From Enchytraeus crypticus (taxonomy: Eukaryota > Annelida > Clitellata > Enchytraeida > Enchytraeidae), in the NCBI GenBank assembly GCA_905160935.1, contig CAJHZI010000753.1, positions 834,501-898,500 on the forward strand: a stretch of 64,000 bases of DNA, written 5' to 3'. Every line of letters starts with the position of its first letter. Position 1 is the stretch's first letter. Both the position numbers and the translations under genes were made by a program. Shown here in pieces: positions 12,770-23,119 of this stretch. Below the pieces are notes generated by a model. It was not told the origin of the DNA. It did not search any database and saw only the letters and a program-made list of their open reading frames with translations.

Positions 12770-15700
12770 AATTATATATATATATATAATATATATAATA
12801 TATAATAATATAATATATATATATACATATTCTAAAACCACACAAAATCTCTACTTCTTCTTAATATAAGAATATACTGAGTAACTTTATCAAGAAACCA
12901 CTCTGTAGACAAAATATCTTACATCCCATAGGCCAATTGTAAATATAACATAACAGAATGTAACATAACATAAGTTACATAACATAACAGCATATTGAAT
13001 CAGAAAGCACAGAATGCTTAATTGTTTAAGCCCCATTTACCAAGGACGTAAACACCACTACAAACTTTAATATTTTCCAGTTCAAGAACAATTAAACAAG
13101 TACATAATTAACACAATCCAGTCAGTAAAATTATTTTAAGTCCTAAATCTTTTTTATTGCAATTATGGCACTTTTATAACTATGATCAATTAGCATCAAA
13201 ATGTAGAGATTCTTATGTTTATCACTTCTGTTTTTGTAGGCTCCCATTGATTCTGCTTCCAAAATTCCACTTTGCAGATTATTCCAAGCATTTACAGCTC
13301 TCTGACTAGAGAACTATTACATAAATCTAGTCTACTTATAGATTTACTTGCTTTATAAATATGCCCCTTAATATGCTTAGAAAAACTATAGACAGTTCAC
13401 CAACTAAGTAGAGAGGGAAAAACAAGAAGAAGAATACAATAGAGTTACCAACAAATGGTATCAATAGATTTAACCAGGGTTGGCAAGATTTTGCCACTAA
13501 GTGGAAAAAACCAATTTTTTCCATGGAAAAAACCGTCCTGGCAAAAACCAGTTTTTGCCATGGCAAAAACAGGCAAAAACCATCTAAGCGTCAAAAACCC
13601 TCCTGGCAAAAGTCTTTCTTGTTTAAAACATAAAAACTAGTAACAACTACATTATATTGCAGTCCCATTTCCCATTAATTGATCACACACAGAGTTATCA
13701 AGTTTCTGCCAGCACATGTTGAAAAACTAGTAGTGTAACACCCTATAACAAAAGCAAATCCCTGAGGCATAAAGTTATAAACTTTAAAAACTAGATCACA
13801 AAAATAGCACACAGTGGTCAGTCGTGACATTAAAAAATATTTAAACTAGCTAAATTAAAGGTTAAATTTGGATGTAATGTAAAAAATTTGGTCACAGATT
13901 ATGCTAAGAATATGGTTAAAATGAGACAACTTTTAAAGGAGGAAGATCAAGGATTATGATTGTGTATGGTTGTGCGGCACATACACTGAATTTGCTTGAA
14001 AAGGCACTCACACCGGCTCCTATATTGAAGCAGATCATTGAAGTGCAAAAATATTTATAGAACCATCATGCCCCGGGTGCATGGCAGAAAGAGTATCCGC
14101 TTTCGGTGAAGCCTCAGCTACCTGGTGACACCAGATGGAATAGTCAGCTGACATCTATTGATACATTTCTTGACAATCGACATGCTTATATCAGTATTGC
14201 AGAAGAGCATGAACAAGAAACTGAGCCAAAAATTTGTCATCTAGTCAATGATTTCAACCTTTACTGACAAATTAAGGACTTGATATCAAGGCTTCTACCA
14301 GTTGCTGGAGCTCTAGATAGTTGACAAAGCTTCAAAGCCAGTTTAGCAGATACTTGTCACGAATGGTTTTCACTTTTGAATAGAGAGAGTTAGCAACCAC
14401 ATCGAGCAATCATTCAACAGAGACTAATAAAAATACAATAAAAATAACTGATAGAAATCAAAGAACTGCAAATAAAAAAATCCGTTAAGAGCCTAAGCTG
14501 TTCTATAAATAATATAATTAGCAGTAATTTTGTGTTAACAAGCTAGTTAAGTTAGGGTAACCTAGAATTTCAAATACTGTGAAGCAAGTTCTAAAGAATT
14601 AGTTTTTTTTAAATTTAATGTGAGTGGCAAATTGATATTAAATTGTTTGTAAACATTTCAAACATCAAATTTAACTTATAAAGTTTATGTTGTAAACGAT
14701 ATATTACATTTACCAGATTTACAAGCATAAAATATTTCTATTCCAGTCTGGGTGTTTTAGACGGTTTTTGCCATGGCAAAAACCCAACCCTGGATTTAAC
14801 AGTTTCAAAAGCAACATAATAGGCTTTGTTTAATGTTATTTGGATAGGAGATTTACAAAGACTTTCAAAAATATTATGCAGGAGTAATTAAGGACCTGTA
14901 CAGGAATTTTCTACCTGGCCTGTGTATGGGTCGTCGAAGAATAGACCAACCCTAAACTGCACGAGTAACAAGAGGCGACTGAGCAAGAGTTGAGGAAGGC
15001 AAAAAAAACCACCTCAGAAGCCACATTATTCCCAAACTATAGGCTACATTACGATATGGGTAAAGCATAGCCTTTGTGAAGGGATTAACTTATTAATCAA
15101 TGGAGTTCTACTTATGGGCGTGCGAGAGAGAGAAAGGAAGATCAAGCATGTTGTTAGAAATGTATAAACATCTAAATTTTCATAATTTTTTATACTTGAT
15201 ATAATGAACATTTAAAAGTTCAACAAGTTTAACAAATAATTTATGGTACCATATTTAGATATAAACTTATATGTAAGCTTGAAAACAACTGTCAGAACAT
15301 CAAATGATAACTTAGATAAATTACAAATTGTATTGCAACCTTGCAGAAAATTAAATACAAAATTTCCTAATTATTGAAAGCTGAGACACCAATAAACTTA
15401 AAAAAAGAAATATCTATTATATATATATGTCTACATGTAATTCAAAAGACATTTAAAATTTAAGAACTTCAATGAGAGCTATCCATAATTATATTTCTAT
15501 ATCTATAACACAATTCAAACGACAATACCTTCCTTGCACATTCCCAAACTGATGCACTTTTGATAACGACAGTATGGGCAAGTACTTCGATTTTTATAGT
15601 CAATTTTGCAAGCACGATCATCAGGGCACTCAAACAAGTGACCCTTGTCTAAGCTTCGTCGAAAGAAAGCCTGAAAATATACAGTACACATCTACATATA

Positions 15701-16341
15701 AACTAGATAACAAACAAAAACATACACAATATACATGCCTGTAGTATAAAATTACTGAACACTAGTATTATATAAGAAAGCCACAAATATCTGTCTCAGT
15801 AGCTGCATAGAGAAGAATCCTTTTAGCTTGCATTGTCATCCTAAATGTATTTTTGTTTTTTTAAATGCCTGTGCATTGCAATAAGTTTAAAGTGGTTCAG
15901 TGGAGGATACCTTTAGGGCCGTGTAGTCAACCATATGTGAAAGAATTGTCAAAATTATTCCAGAAATAGAAATTCAGAATTCACTATCTATCTAGATAAT
16001 GCAAATTTTAAAAACCAGGAACAATTTTTCAAGCAAAAAATGATAGCTTCAAAATTTCAATAACCTGATACTGGCAGGGTTTAAATTTTGGACGATTCCA
16101 TGGAATTATTCCAAAAGCAAAATCAACAATAAATCTATAACTCAGGACAAATACAACACTCAGTAGCTTAAAAATATTGCATTTAGTCTTATTTATGTTA
16201 AATAATAAAATACTAAAATGTTTAATCTTATGTTACCTTGCAAGCTTCACACGAGTTAACTCCATAGTGAAGTCCAGACGCTTTAGCTCCACAAATGCGA
16301 CAAGGCGGTAGAATATTTACAACACTTTTATCTGAACTCAT
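8449..16341 (-). CDS. NR-A: nuclear receptor, NR1-like with EACKA P-box (gene span)
   Basis: Six coding exons: 16237-16341, 15529-15670, 12085-12605, 10743-10974, 9664-9888, 8449-8708. They join in frame to 495 codons (494 aa). Zinc finger 1 (residues 14-35) is C-x2-C-x13-C-x2-C. Finger 2 (about 50-69) is C-x5-C-x9-C-x2-C. The P-box is EACKA. The C-terminal extension AIKTGRYSHE is typical of NR1 receptors. A long acidic, Ser-rich hinge leads to a helix-1-like segment (EVIKKLCDVHKEI). The NR LBD signature is ISFSKAIPGF, then SVAEQIDLVK, and the last helix has an AF-2 core LLNEVL. It should be a nuclear, DNA-binding, possibly ligand-regulated transcription factor. The subfamily call rests on motifs only. 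NR-B and NR-C share its exon structure. Confidence 0.93.
9330..9512. repeat. interspersed repeat family C (in NR-A intron 5)
   Basis: Starts with (CATCAT)n, then tttagctagggtcgggatac and gaatagacc, and ends with atcatcagtcaatctcc. A related copy lies at 44810-44935 in NR-B intron 3. Probably a LINE or SINE end; not identified. Confidence 0.7.
9664..9888 (-). CDS. NR-A exon 5: mid LBD
   Basis: 225 nt, the same length as exon 5 of NR-B and NR-C. Codes ASRLDYFIIGGHRWFNAQDK, LITFRDGKIIHVSELLK and a helix ending in CALGIMCP. The acceptor is ACTTTTAG and the donor GTTGGT (weak). Confidence 0.92.
10509..10685 (+). mobile_element. short LINE 3' fragment with long target-site duplication
   Basis: A LINE 3' end (ggaggtgttatatatcatgg, then acctgccat and cagtgct) at about 10555-10648 lies between two copies of agtgaacttgctttaaacta plus ga(t/c)tataaatag. 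These copies are at 10509-10545 and 10649-10685 and differ by one base and one indel. It lies in NR-A intron 4, under 60 bp past the exon 4 donor. Confidence 0.75.
10743..10974 (-). CDS. NR-A exon 4: LBD helices 2-4
   Basis: 232 nt, phase 0 to 1. Codes EMVNLKQQIFGSLKPVSVEE, then [18 protein letters not shown] and ISFSKAIPGFSDISVAEQID. The last matches the NR LBD signature around helices 3-4. The acceptor ends in GAAG, weaker than the TTTTCAG of NR-B. The donor is AAAG then GTATGA. Confidence 0.92.
11175..11250 (+). repeat. SINE-like 3' end with (TTA)n tail
   Basis: gacgtccctgacatcatcct, then gaggaatcggacgttaaac and (ttatta)n. The same sequence occurs reversed at 51905-51960. It lies in NR-A intron 3. 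Confidence 0.65.
12085..12605 (-). CDS. NR-A exon 3: hinge and LBD helix 1
   Basis: 521 nt between ATTGCAG and the donor GTGAGT. It opens with AIKTGRYSHE (DBD C-terminal extension). A long Ser/Asp/Asn-rich, acidic hinge follows, including EDDDDVMYSDSSEEHS. It ends with a helix matching NB: YDASKIERYAEVIKKLCDVH. The hinge is very low in similarity to NR-B and NR-C, so it evolves fast. Confidence 0.92.
12640..12832. repeat. (TA)n tract; left breakpoint of the 8.5-kb duplication
   Basis: Imperfect TA repeat in NR-A intron 2. Its 3' part and everything after it match 31270-31355 onwards, while sequence below about 12700 has no counterpart in the copy. The duplication therefore starts inside this tract. 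agacaattatata before it is also the end of the left foldback arm at about 31210. Confidence 0.85.
13475..14792 (+). mobile_element. hAT transposon with decayed transposase (NR-A intron 2)
   Basis: Terminal inverted repeats start CAGGGTTGG and end CCAACCCTG. The flanking 8-bp direct repeats are gatttaac (13467-13474 and 14793-14800), the hAT hallmark. Next to both ends lie ttttgccatggcaaaa palindromes. The inside keeps transposase pieces on the plus strand, interrupted by stops. 1318 bp long. Copied at 32001-33318. Confidence 0.92.
13950..14405 (+). pseudogene. hAT transposase remnant
   Basis: Readable pieces are YGCAAHTLNLLEKAL, KQIIEVQKYL, NHHAPGAWQKEYPLSVKPQL, PGDTRWNSQLTSIDTFLDNR, ICHLVNDFNLY and ADTCHEWFSL, with in-frame stops between them. 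TRWNS and the Cys-x2-His region (CAAH) are characteristic of the RNase H-like core and insertion domain of BED-type hAT transposases. The N-terminal BED finger and the C-terminal dimerisation region are missing, so it cannot be active. Confidence 0.88.
15529..15670 (-). CDS. NR-A exon 2: P-box end and zinc finger 2
   Basis: 142 nt after a TTTTCAG acceptor. Codes [39 protein letters not shown] and ISLGMCKE, ending in phase 1 before GTATTG. The four finger-2 cysteines are present. The D-box is PDDRA. Confidence 0.95.
16237..16341 (-). CDS. NR-A exon 1: zinc finger 1 of the DBD
   Basis: Codes 35 residues from ATG at 16341. It carries [20 protein letters not shown] plus CK, with all four zinc-binding cysteines. 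The donor after the final AAG is GTAACA (phase 0). This exon is duplicated without change at 34764-34868. Confidence 0.95.
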
Positions 16342-16687
16342 GCTTTCTAATATCTCATAGACGACTAAAATTAACTACTTCTCGTAGTTTCAAAACAGCA
16401 TATATGGTTGATTAATTTCTCATTCTTGTTTCATATTAATAGCATTTTTAGATTAATTATTTTATGAATTCAAAATCAATTTATGATAGATATATCTGGT
16501 CAATTTCTCAATTATTTATCTAAAAATATATTTAGATTATTTTAGTAAAGAAAAGCTTATCTGATTACTCAAATCACATGTATACATCGAGCAAGTACCA
16601 ATTCATAAACCAATTACAGAATTATACATACATTGGGCATAAAGTGCTTACTGTATACCAGTAGTTGTAGACTGGCAGTTATTTAAC

Positions 16688-16930
16688 ATAACATACTATA
16701 ACAACTAGAGTGCTACAGTAATAAATAACAGCATCAAGCACTATTGAGGTAAATCCAAGCCGGAGAGCAAACAGAAGGTCCAAAATGTTGCAAATTCCAA
16801 AATCCAGAAATTCAGTCCAAAGAAAAAGGGAATTAAAGAAAAGGTTTACGTGCTGGTAGCAACTAATGGACACTGGATGGGAGAGAGAGATGGAAAAGGT
16901 AGGTCTTCAACTGCCTATGGAACTATAAAG
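16688..16930 (-). repeat. interspersed repeat family B
   Basis: Long copy: gagtgctacagtaataaata, then aagccggagagcaaacag, aaaatccagaaattcagtcc and ggacactggatgggagag. Related copies are near 22790, 29713, 47845, 48690, 49205 and 35215. Confidence 0.8.
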
Positions 16931-17719
16931 CATAATTCCTTCACCATAAAGTTGTAACATGAAAAGGTATGAAGAATCTGTTAATTTGAGAGCAGCAGAG
17001 AAAATGAATTCAGTATAATACAGGAAACTATCAAGAACATACCATAATAAACCAACTACATTAGCAAGTATTGAATACGTATGGTGCAGTGTCAAAATCA
17101 AATTTGGTTCAGATAAAGGTTACATATGGTTAATTACAACTATCTTTATCGAATATTGATTACAGATTATATTTCTGTACTATTATTTAACAAGTATTAT
17201 GGTTATGGGTAGTAATAATATACATTCGCATATTTACACTTACAAGTTCCCTTTTTTTCAGGACCGCTTTAACTATCACAATTTTGCCAGTCATTTCAAG
17301 GGAGAGTCTTTCCATGGAAGGACTCTCATGGAAAGTCATGGGAGTTGTGTCATTCCATGGGCGTTGTGTCATTCCATGGGCGTTGTGTCATTCAGCATAT
17401 GACAATATACATGAAGCAAGAATCGCAGGAATTCTTAAAAGATGAGTAACACAGCAGCAGAAGCAAAGATCAGGTGTTCTCCAGGATTTAAATTTTCTCG
17501 TAGAATAGGTCAAATTCCACACTTGCAGAGGGTCAGCCATATCGACCGTGAACGTTGGATGGGTAGGCTATTTTTTACTAATCCTAAAAATTAGAGGTGT
17601 ACCGGATTTGATTTTTTCAATTCCGCCAGAACCGTAATCGAATTTAAAACACAAATCCGGCTGGAACCGGATTCGGATTAAACCTAGTTATAATTGTAAT
17701 ATAAAAAACTATATAAAGC

Positions 17720-17830
17720 CAAGGATAACGTCAGTTTCATATCTCGAAAGCTGTATCAGTGACATGCGAGCCCAGAATAAGAACCCCGCACATACTGATC
17801 TGCGGTTGTAAGTCATTACCATCATTAAGT
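17720..17830 (-). repeat. tRNA-derived SINE, family A (truncated)
   Basis: Reverse complement of cactgat.cagctttcgaga and tgacgttatcc, with a degenerate B box (gggttcttattctggg). Duplicated at about 36247-36357. Confidence 0.65.
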
Positions 17831-19006
17831 TATTAACTAGGTTAATTATCAGCGTATGTTCGATCAAGTTGTGCAAACATGCAAACGTCATGTAGTCATT
17901 AACAGGCTCTATGAAATCATCATCATTTAGCAACTAATTAGATTATCAATATATGCTCTATCTATTCATCGTCATTAAGCATTAGCTAGATTATCAATTT
18001 ATGCTCGATCAGTAATCATTAGACATTTAATTAATTAGGATGTCACTATATGCTCCATCACGTCATCGCAAAGAAGTCATTATAACTGCCTCAATCAAAT
18101 AATCATTGAATCATTAACTAAGCTATCAATATATATATTCTACCAGAGCATCACCATTAGTCCATTACGACATTAACTAGGGTATTATTCTTCTTCTCTA
18201 AGTGCCGTGCCTGTTCCAAGCCTGGGCGGTCATGGTCATATTCATTCATATGTCTCTGTTCATTGTTGCTCTGATCATCACTGTTTCAGTTAACTGCATC
18301 CATTTGCTAAGACTCTTATAAACGTCATCCGCTGTCAACCCTTGCATCTTTTGAATCTTTCCGAGATTTTACTCTCTTATCAATTCGTTCAAAAATGGAT
18401 CCCAGGACTACAGGAGTAGCCATGACTTTAATTCTCATGATGTTACATGACGCTCTACGTAATGAATTATTGATATATTCTATACTAAAATCTCTAAACT
18501 TAATAGACTAATAAATAGGACATTCTAGGGATAAAAAGCTCATTGAACTTAAAATAGATATAGAATATTCATATAATCTAAATAATGACTAGTAGTTGAC
18601 TCAATTCGTATCATTAATGCAACTAAAAAATACGAAGAAAATCGAGCCATTTGATGGAATGATGAAAGGTTTTCAAGCACGAAGGATAGCATAACTATAG
18701 GCTAAATACAAATTAATGTTGTCCCAGTAACACATTGCTACAAGATAACACTAAAAGACATGAACTAGTTAGTATTAAACGGCATTTAATTAGCGAGTAA
18801 ATTAAGCTTCTAGAGGTCATCTTAAATTAGAGCTCATAATGATGGATAGTTCACGGCAATAAATTATTTAATCATTTTTAAATTGTTTTCACGCAGAAGA
18901 TTTGTTTACATTTAATTAAGGTCAGTCGTAGTGCTGACAAGCCCACAAAATCTAGGTCACTAAATTTATTTCCAACTCAAGGTTACCATATGAATTATAT
19001 ATAGGC

Positions 19007-19008
19007 CA

Positions 19009-19073
<65 letters not shown>
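19007..19073. repeat. (TA)n microsatellite
   Basis: Uninterrupted TA run directly against the outer end of the 3' LTR. The copy at 37537-37593 is shorter. Confidence 0.95.
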
Positions 19074-19076
<3 letters not shown>

Positions 19077-19373
19077 AACTCGCGTCGCTGATGCTGCCTT
19101 CAATCTCACAACTCTCCGTTGGAACACAGCACAGGACGTTTGTTCGGTCCGTGACTGTAATTGAATGCCTAGGCCTGCTCTAAGTAGCACACATGAGATG
19201 GTATTTCTTACACGTTTATTTAGTTTATTTTGTTTTTAGACCAATCAGATTCAATTACTCTGCAGCTTGACCACTGCCTGGCCAATAGCAAACACGCATT
19301 ATCACAACATAAATTATATCCATAATAATTAATAATACATTAATTATATATGTATAATTTCAAGTTCTGAACA
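19070..19373 (-). repeat. 3' LTR (short form)
   Basis: Shares actcgcgtcgctgatgctgc, cggtccgtgactgtaattga and ctctgcagcttgaccactgc with the 5' LTR. It has about 30 bp where the 5' LTR has about 345 bp (after gatggtatttct), so one was shortened or the other enlarged. Confidence 0.85.
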
Positions 19374-22039
19374 CTACCTCCCGCCCTCTCCTAAGAGCTC
19401 TCCACTGCTCGGACATAAATATAACATCTTTTACCGAAGATGGATCTCACAAAAATAAGAAATATAGTTGTACAAAATTATTCTAAGTCCACTATAAGTA
19501 AATTAAATGTTTAACTGCACTCTAATACGCGAAAATATTTAACACTAATTATAAAAACCATAGCGAGCAAAAATAGGAACAGTGACAAGATAAATCTTCA
19601 AATTAAGCAATGCGATTAAAATAGACACAAATAAATTCTAACGAACAATTATAGTACTTGAATCAGTCAATACAATAATTTACAGTTCTCATCACAACTC
19701 ACTGTGACAAAAGAAACATTACTATATATGACCTCAGTTCTGCACTGACCTGTGTCAATCAACAAGACGTCCCTTCCACGATTATTACGTAACACTGACA
19801 AGTCGATCGAGTTATACAATTATATATCGTCTCTAATACGACCTCTTGGACAATAAGCACATTTTCAGACACAAATTAATTTCAACATCGGTACAGTTAA
19901 ACAATATGTGGCAAAAACACGTAATGCCAGTTTATAACTCATCTCCAGAGCATCACATATGTCAACCTTCAAATAATTAACTTAGCATATTTTTACATCT
20001 GTTGCATTAGCTAGTTATTAAATGTCAAAATCTCCCCACGTACAGTTTGATTAATATTTAATGCAAATTAATGCAATAAAAATCAAATCTCGTTGAGCCA
20101 CTGCATTCTCCCTCTATACGGGCTTTGCTTATATAGGTTTCTATTTCCCTAGCAAAAATCAATTCATGAATGCTGCTTATATCTCTACATATAGCAAAAG
20201 GCAACATGGGCCATGCATTATTAACATTCTCCCCGCAAAACTCAAATAAATGCGACATAGACTTCAGGTTTACCTTTTGTGTTCGAAGAAACACTGGCAA
20301 TTACCTGGCTACCTAGCATCTAACGATATCATCACCTCCAAAAATTTCAAAAGTTCTCATTAATGATGCACACAAAATCAAACATAAATTAATGCAAATT
20401 CACGCTTCAAGTATTGCTTCCATGGTTCTAAAAACATTAGCAATTTAAAGTACCTGGGTGCAGCATTATTTACGAGATCAATAATAGTTACCTCAAGGAC
20501 ACATACATGGGCTTTAATTAATTTTGACATAGCTCTATGACATATAGCATCATTTGATACGACTTCCTCCACGTATACCTTACTTGCTCTATCATCTCCT
20601 ATAGACCCCTATCACGCGTGACATTGGATACGACAAAAGTATACACTATAAGCAAACATATGGTTGAAACGAATTAAAAAGCACAATACAGAAAATCTCA
20701 AAATTATACAACATCAGTTCAATCAAAGTCCACTTCCTGAACTGAGTCATAACGCTAATTGAAATACAAGAAAATACGTGCAACTACAATAAAGCAATAA
20801 AATAAAACACAAATAGCAGTAAAACTTAACGCGAAATAAACTAATCAAACTCTTATACAACATTTGGTACTAATCATAAGTCTTTCAAATAGGGACAGTC
20901 CTTATAAACAGTTCCACGAATCAAAATCTACGATCTTAATAGCAATCTGCAAGATTATATTTATTAAATGTCAAGTTACTGCAGTTCAATACATGCAGAA
21001 AAATCACTAAATCATTACGTAATCATAGTCAGCCAACTTCCAACAAATGTTTACTCACGGCATTTACACCACACTTTACCGCACGATGGAGCCAGTTGGA
21101 CAGTTCCATTCCTGTTTACATCTTACTGCAATTTGTCGACGGGATTAGGCTCCGTCACTGCAGTAGATCTCTTCCGCTATCATTTATAGGGAACCTCCAA
21201 ATTTGCTCAGGTGTGCCAAGTTATGCGAGGTTGAGACGATTATTGCGATATCGTTGCATAACTGACACGACCACTCTTCAATTGACCAGTTGATCTGAAG
21301 TCAGAAGTTATAGACTGGGTGAATAGCGGTAGGGTTGAGAAGGGGTGGTGCGGGTAAGATTGGTAACTTACTTCCGACTATTTCGACCACAAGTCAAATT
21401 TCACAGTTTACTTAACGCTATAGGTCCAGCTCTCCAGTTGACAGATTAGTAAACATGATTGCCGGCAGAATCTTCGAGGTATGCAGTATTGTTTGATCAT
21501 ATATTCACACCTCAATCTGACACACTATAAAAGTATACTGCAGCAATAATCCGACGTTCTCTCAGCGAGAATTTAATGTTCCACTCTATTTACACACCTC
21601 TGCATGACATATATCCAACATTCACAATTTCACGCAGATTTAATCTAAAAGTCCATATAGTCTTTCTGCTCTGCTCAACTAATTTAAATTTAAATTTCAG
21701 AAAATATCCTTTAATGAACAACACAGTCTCCTCAAACTCACAACGAGCTGTTTCTGTTAGTGTAATTCACACTATTACAATAGAGTCACGGCGACGACAA
21801 TTACAGCCAGTAGCCCATTCCAATGTCTACTGAATTAATCGATGGTGTGCTCATCGTCTGATAATCTCCATATGTAGTTTTAATTGTCACTCTAGACACC
21901 CGCTATCAGAATTCACCTTCCATGATGATCGTTCTTAACGCGATGACGATGTAGTGATGACGATCGGATCGAAGATGTCCTCTTCCATAGAACATGATCT
22001 CTCCGGCACGGAAATATGCCTTGGGCATTCTCCTAATTA

Positions 22040-22061
22040 CGAGTCCCGGGTCTGGGCACCA
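22040..22061 (-). other. primer-binding site of the LTR element
   Basis: On the minus strand it reads TGGTGCCCAGACCCGGGACT and then CG, starting with the TGG that pairs with a tRNA 3' CCA. It lies right beside the 5' LTR end, where reverse transcription is primed. The priming tRNA is not identified. Confidence 0.75.
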
Positions 22062-22688
22062 TTTATAAGAAACTCGCGTCGCTGATGCTGCCTTCAATCT
22101 CACAACTCTCCGTTGGACCACAGCACAGGACGTTTGTTCGGTCCGTGACTGTAATTGAATGCCTAGGCCTGCTCTAAGTAGCACACATGAGATGGTATTT
22201 CTCAGACGTGTGTGGGACTTCGATCTGTCGTGGTTGTGAGGCCCTCTGCGATTAATCCTTACTGATAAAATATCTAAGTCAAGGCACAGATTTCTAAATC
22301 GTATCTCACAATTTAATAGTAAATAAAAACAACACTACAATTTAATATGTACGAAAGCTAAAACTTAAAACTGAACATAAGATTTAAACACACAGTCCCT
22401 GAAATATCAATGATCCGGATTCGACTCCGGTTTCGGCCCTCGGCCTACGCCGTGTGGCCTTGCCCGTCCGGCCGCCACAACTTGAAAGTCTCTCTTACAC
22501 GAATCTGCAAGTATTCTACCACAAGTGACGCTTAGTCATTTGGTAACTGACCAATTAGATTCAATTACTCTGCAGCTTGACCACTACCTGGCCATTGTTG
22601 TGCTAATGCAAACACGCATTAGCACAACATAAATTATATCCATAATAATTAATAATACATTAATTATATATGTATAATTTCAAGTTCT

Positions 22689-22693
<5 letters not shown>
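22062..22693 (-). repeat. 5' LTR (long form)
   Basis: Contains a block at about 22204-22548 absent from the 3' LTR. This block includes a GC-rich stretch (ccctcggcctacgccgtgtg, then gccttgcccgtccgg). The outer end runs into the CA repeat. Confidence 0.82.

Positions 22694-22784
<91 letters not shown>
22694..22784. repeat. (CA)n then (TA)n microsatellite
   Basis: About 70 bp of CA followed by a TA run. The frame with Cys-Val and Ile-Tyr runs across it is not a gene. Confidence 0.95.
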
Positions 22785-22785
<1 letters not shown>

Positions 22786-22789
22786 AGCA

Positions 22790-23012
22790 ATTCCATACTC
22801 CACAGGAAGACCTATCTTTTTCTTCCATCCAGTGTCCATGAGTTGCGACCAGCGCCTAAACATCCATTTCTTTGGTACCCTTTACTTTGGGCTGACTTTC
22901 TGGACTTAGAAATTTGTACCGTTTTTGGACCTTCTTTTTGCTCGCCCGCTTGATTTTGTCACAATATTGCCTTATATAGGTCGATGTTGTCATTGATGAC
23001 TGTACGTAGCAC
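22790..23012 (+). repeat. interspersed repeat family B
   Basis: Contains atccagtgtccatgagttgc, tttggaccttctttttgctc, gcccgcttgattttgtc and ttgtcattgatgactgta. Followed by a degenerate SINE tail to about 23120 (gcctaacggcataaacatgt, then ggtactaaa). Confidence 0.8.
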
Positions 23013-23119
23013 CACGCATGCTATTAATTAGGTTTATTTTAAATTTATTCTGCTACTTGAAATCAATGCGGCAATCGAGTTGCCTAACGGCATAAACATG
23101 TGGTACTAAACATGATAGA

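Larger units (their letters stand above)
16342..19068. other. NR-A upstream region
   Basis: Gene-free DNA upstream of the NR-A start codon, fully included in the duplication. It holds a family B repeat (16688-16930), a family A SINE (17720-17830) and a block at about 18190-18440 (gtgccgtgcctgttccaagc, then ctgggcggtcatgg) of higher GC that I cannot identify. A promoter and any 5' UTR exon of NR-A should lie here, but none can be placed from sequence alone. Confidence 0.5.
12700..21147. repeat. source unit of an 8.4-8.5-kb segmental duplication
   Basis: This stretch is repeated, in the same orientation, at about 31270-39669 (offset 18526 falling to 18521). It contains NR-A exons 1 and 2, the hAT element, NR-A upstream DNA and the left half of the LTR element. 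The similarity stops abruptly after gacgggatta at 21147. The LTR element continues past that point here but not in the copy, so this is the source. Confidence 0.93.
19070..22693 (-). mobile_element. non-autonomous LTR retrotransposon
   Basis: Direct terminal repeats at 19070-19373 and 22062-22693 flank a 2.7-kb interior. Read on the minus strand, the right LTR is followed at once by a primer-binding site (22040-22061). The left LTR is preceded by a purine tract ending gggaggtag (19374-19395). Both LTRs begin TGTT. No gag, protease, reverse transcriptase or integrase frame is visible inside, only frames under 85 codons. It is therefore a non-autonomous or strongly decayed element. Confidence 0.85.

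Noticed and set aside
12627..12845. Open frame of Ile-Tyr repeats, and similar ones at 31149, 39489, 52673 and 57945
   Set aside because: Translation of (TA)n tracts.
16679..17101. Short minus-strand frames repeated at 35206-35628
   Set aside because: They coincide with the family B repeat and its flank and are repeated only because the segment was duplicated.
20058..20572. Two minus-strand frames inside the LTR element (80 and 64 codons) as gag or pol
   Set aside because: No zinc knuckle, protease, RT or integrase motif.
22660..22863. Open frame with Cys-Val repeats
   Set aside because: Translation of the (CA)n tract plus a family B repeat.
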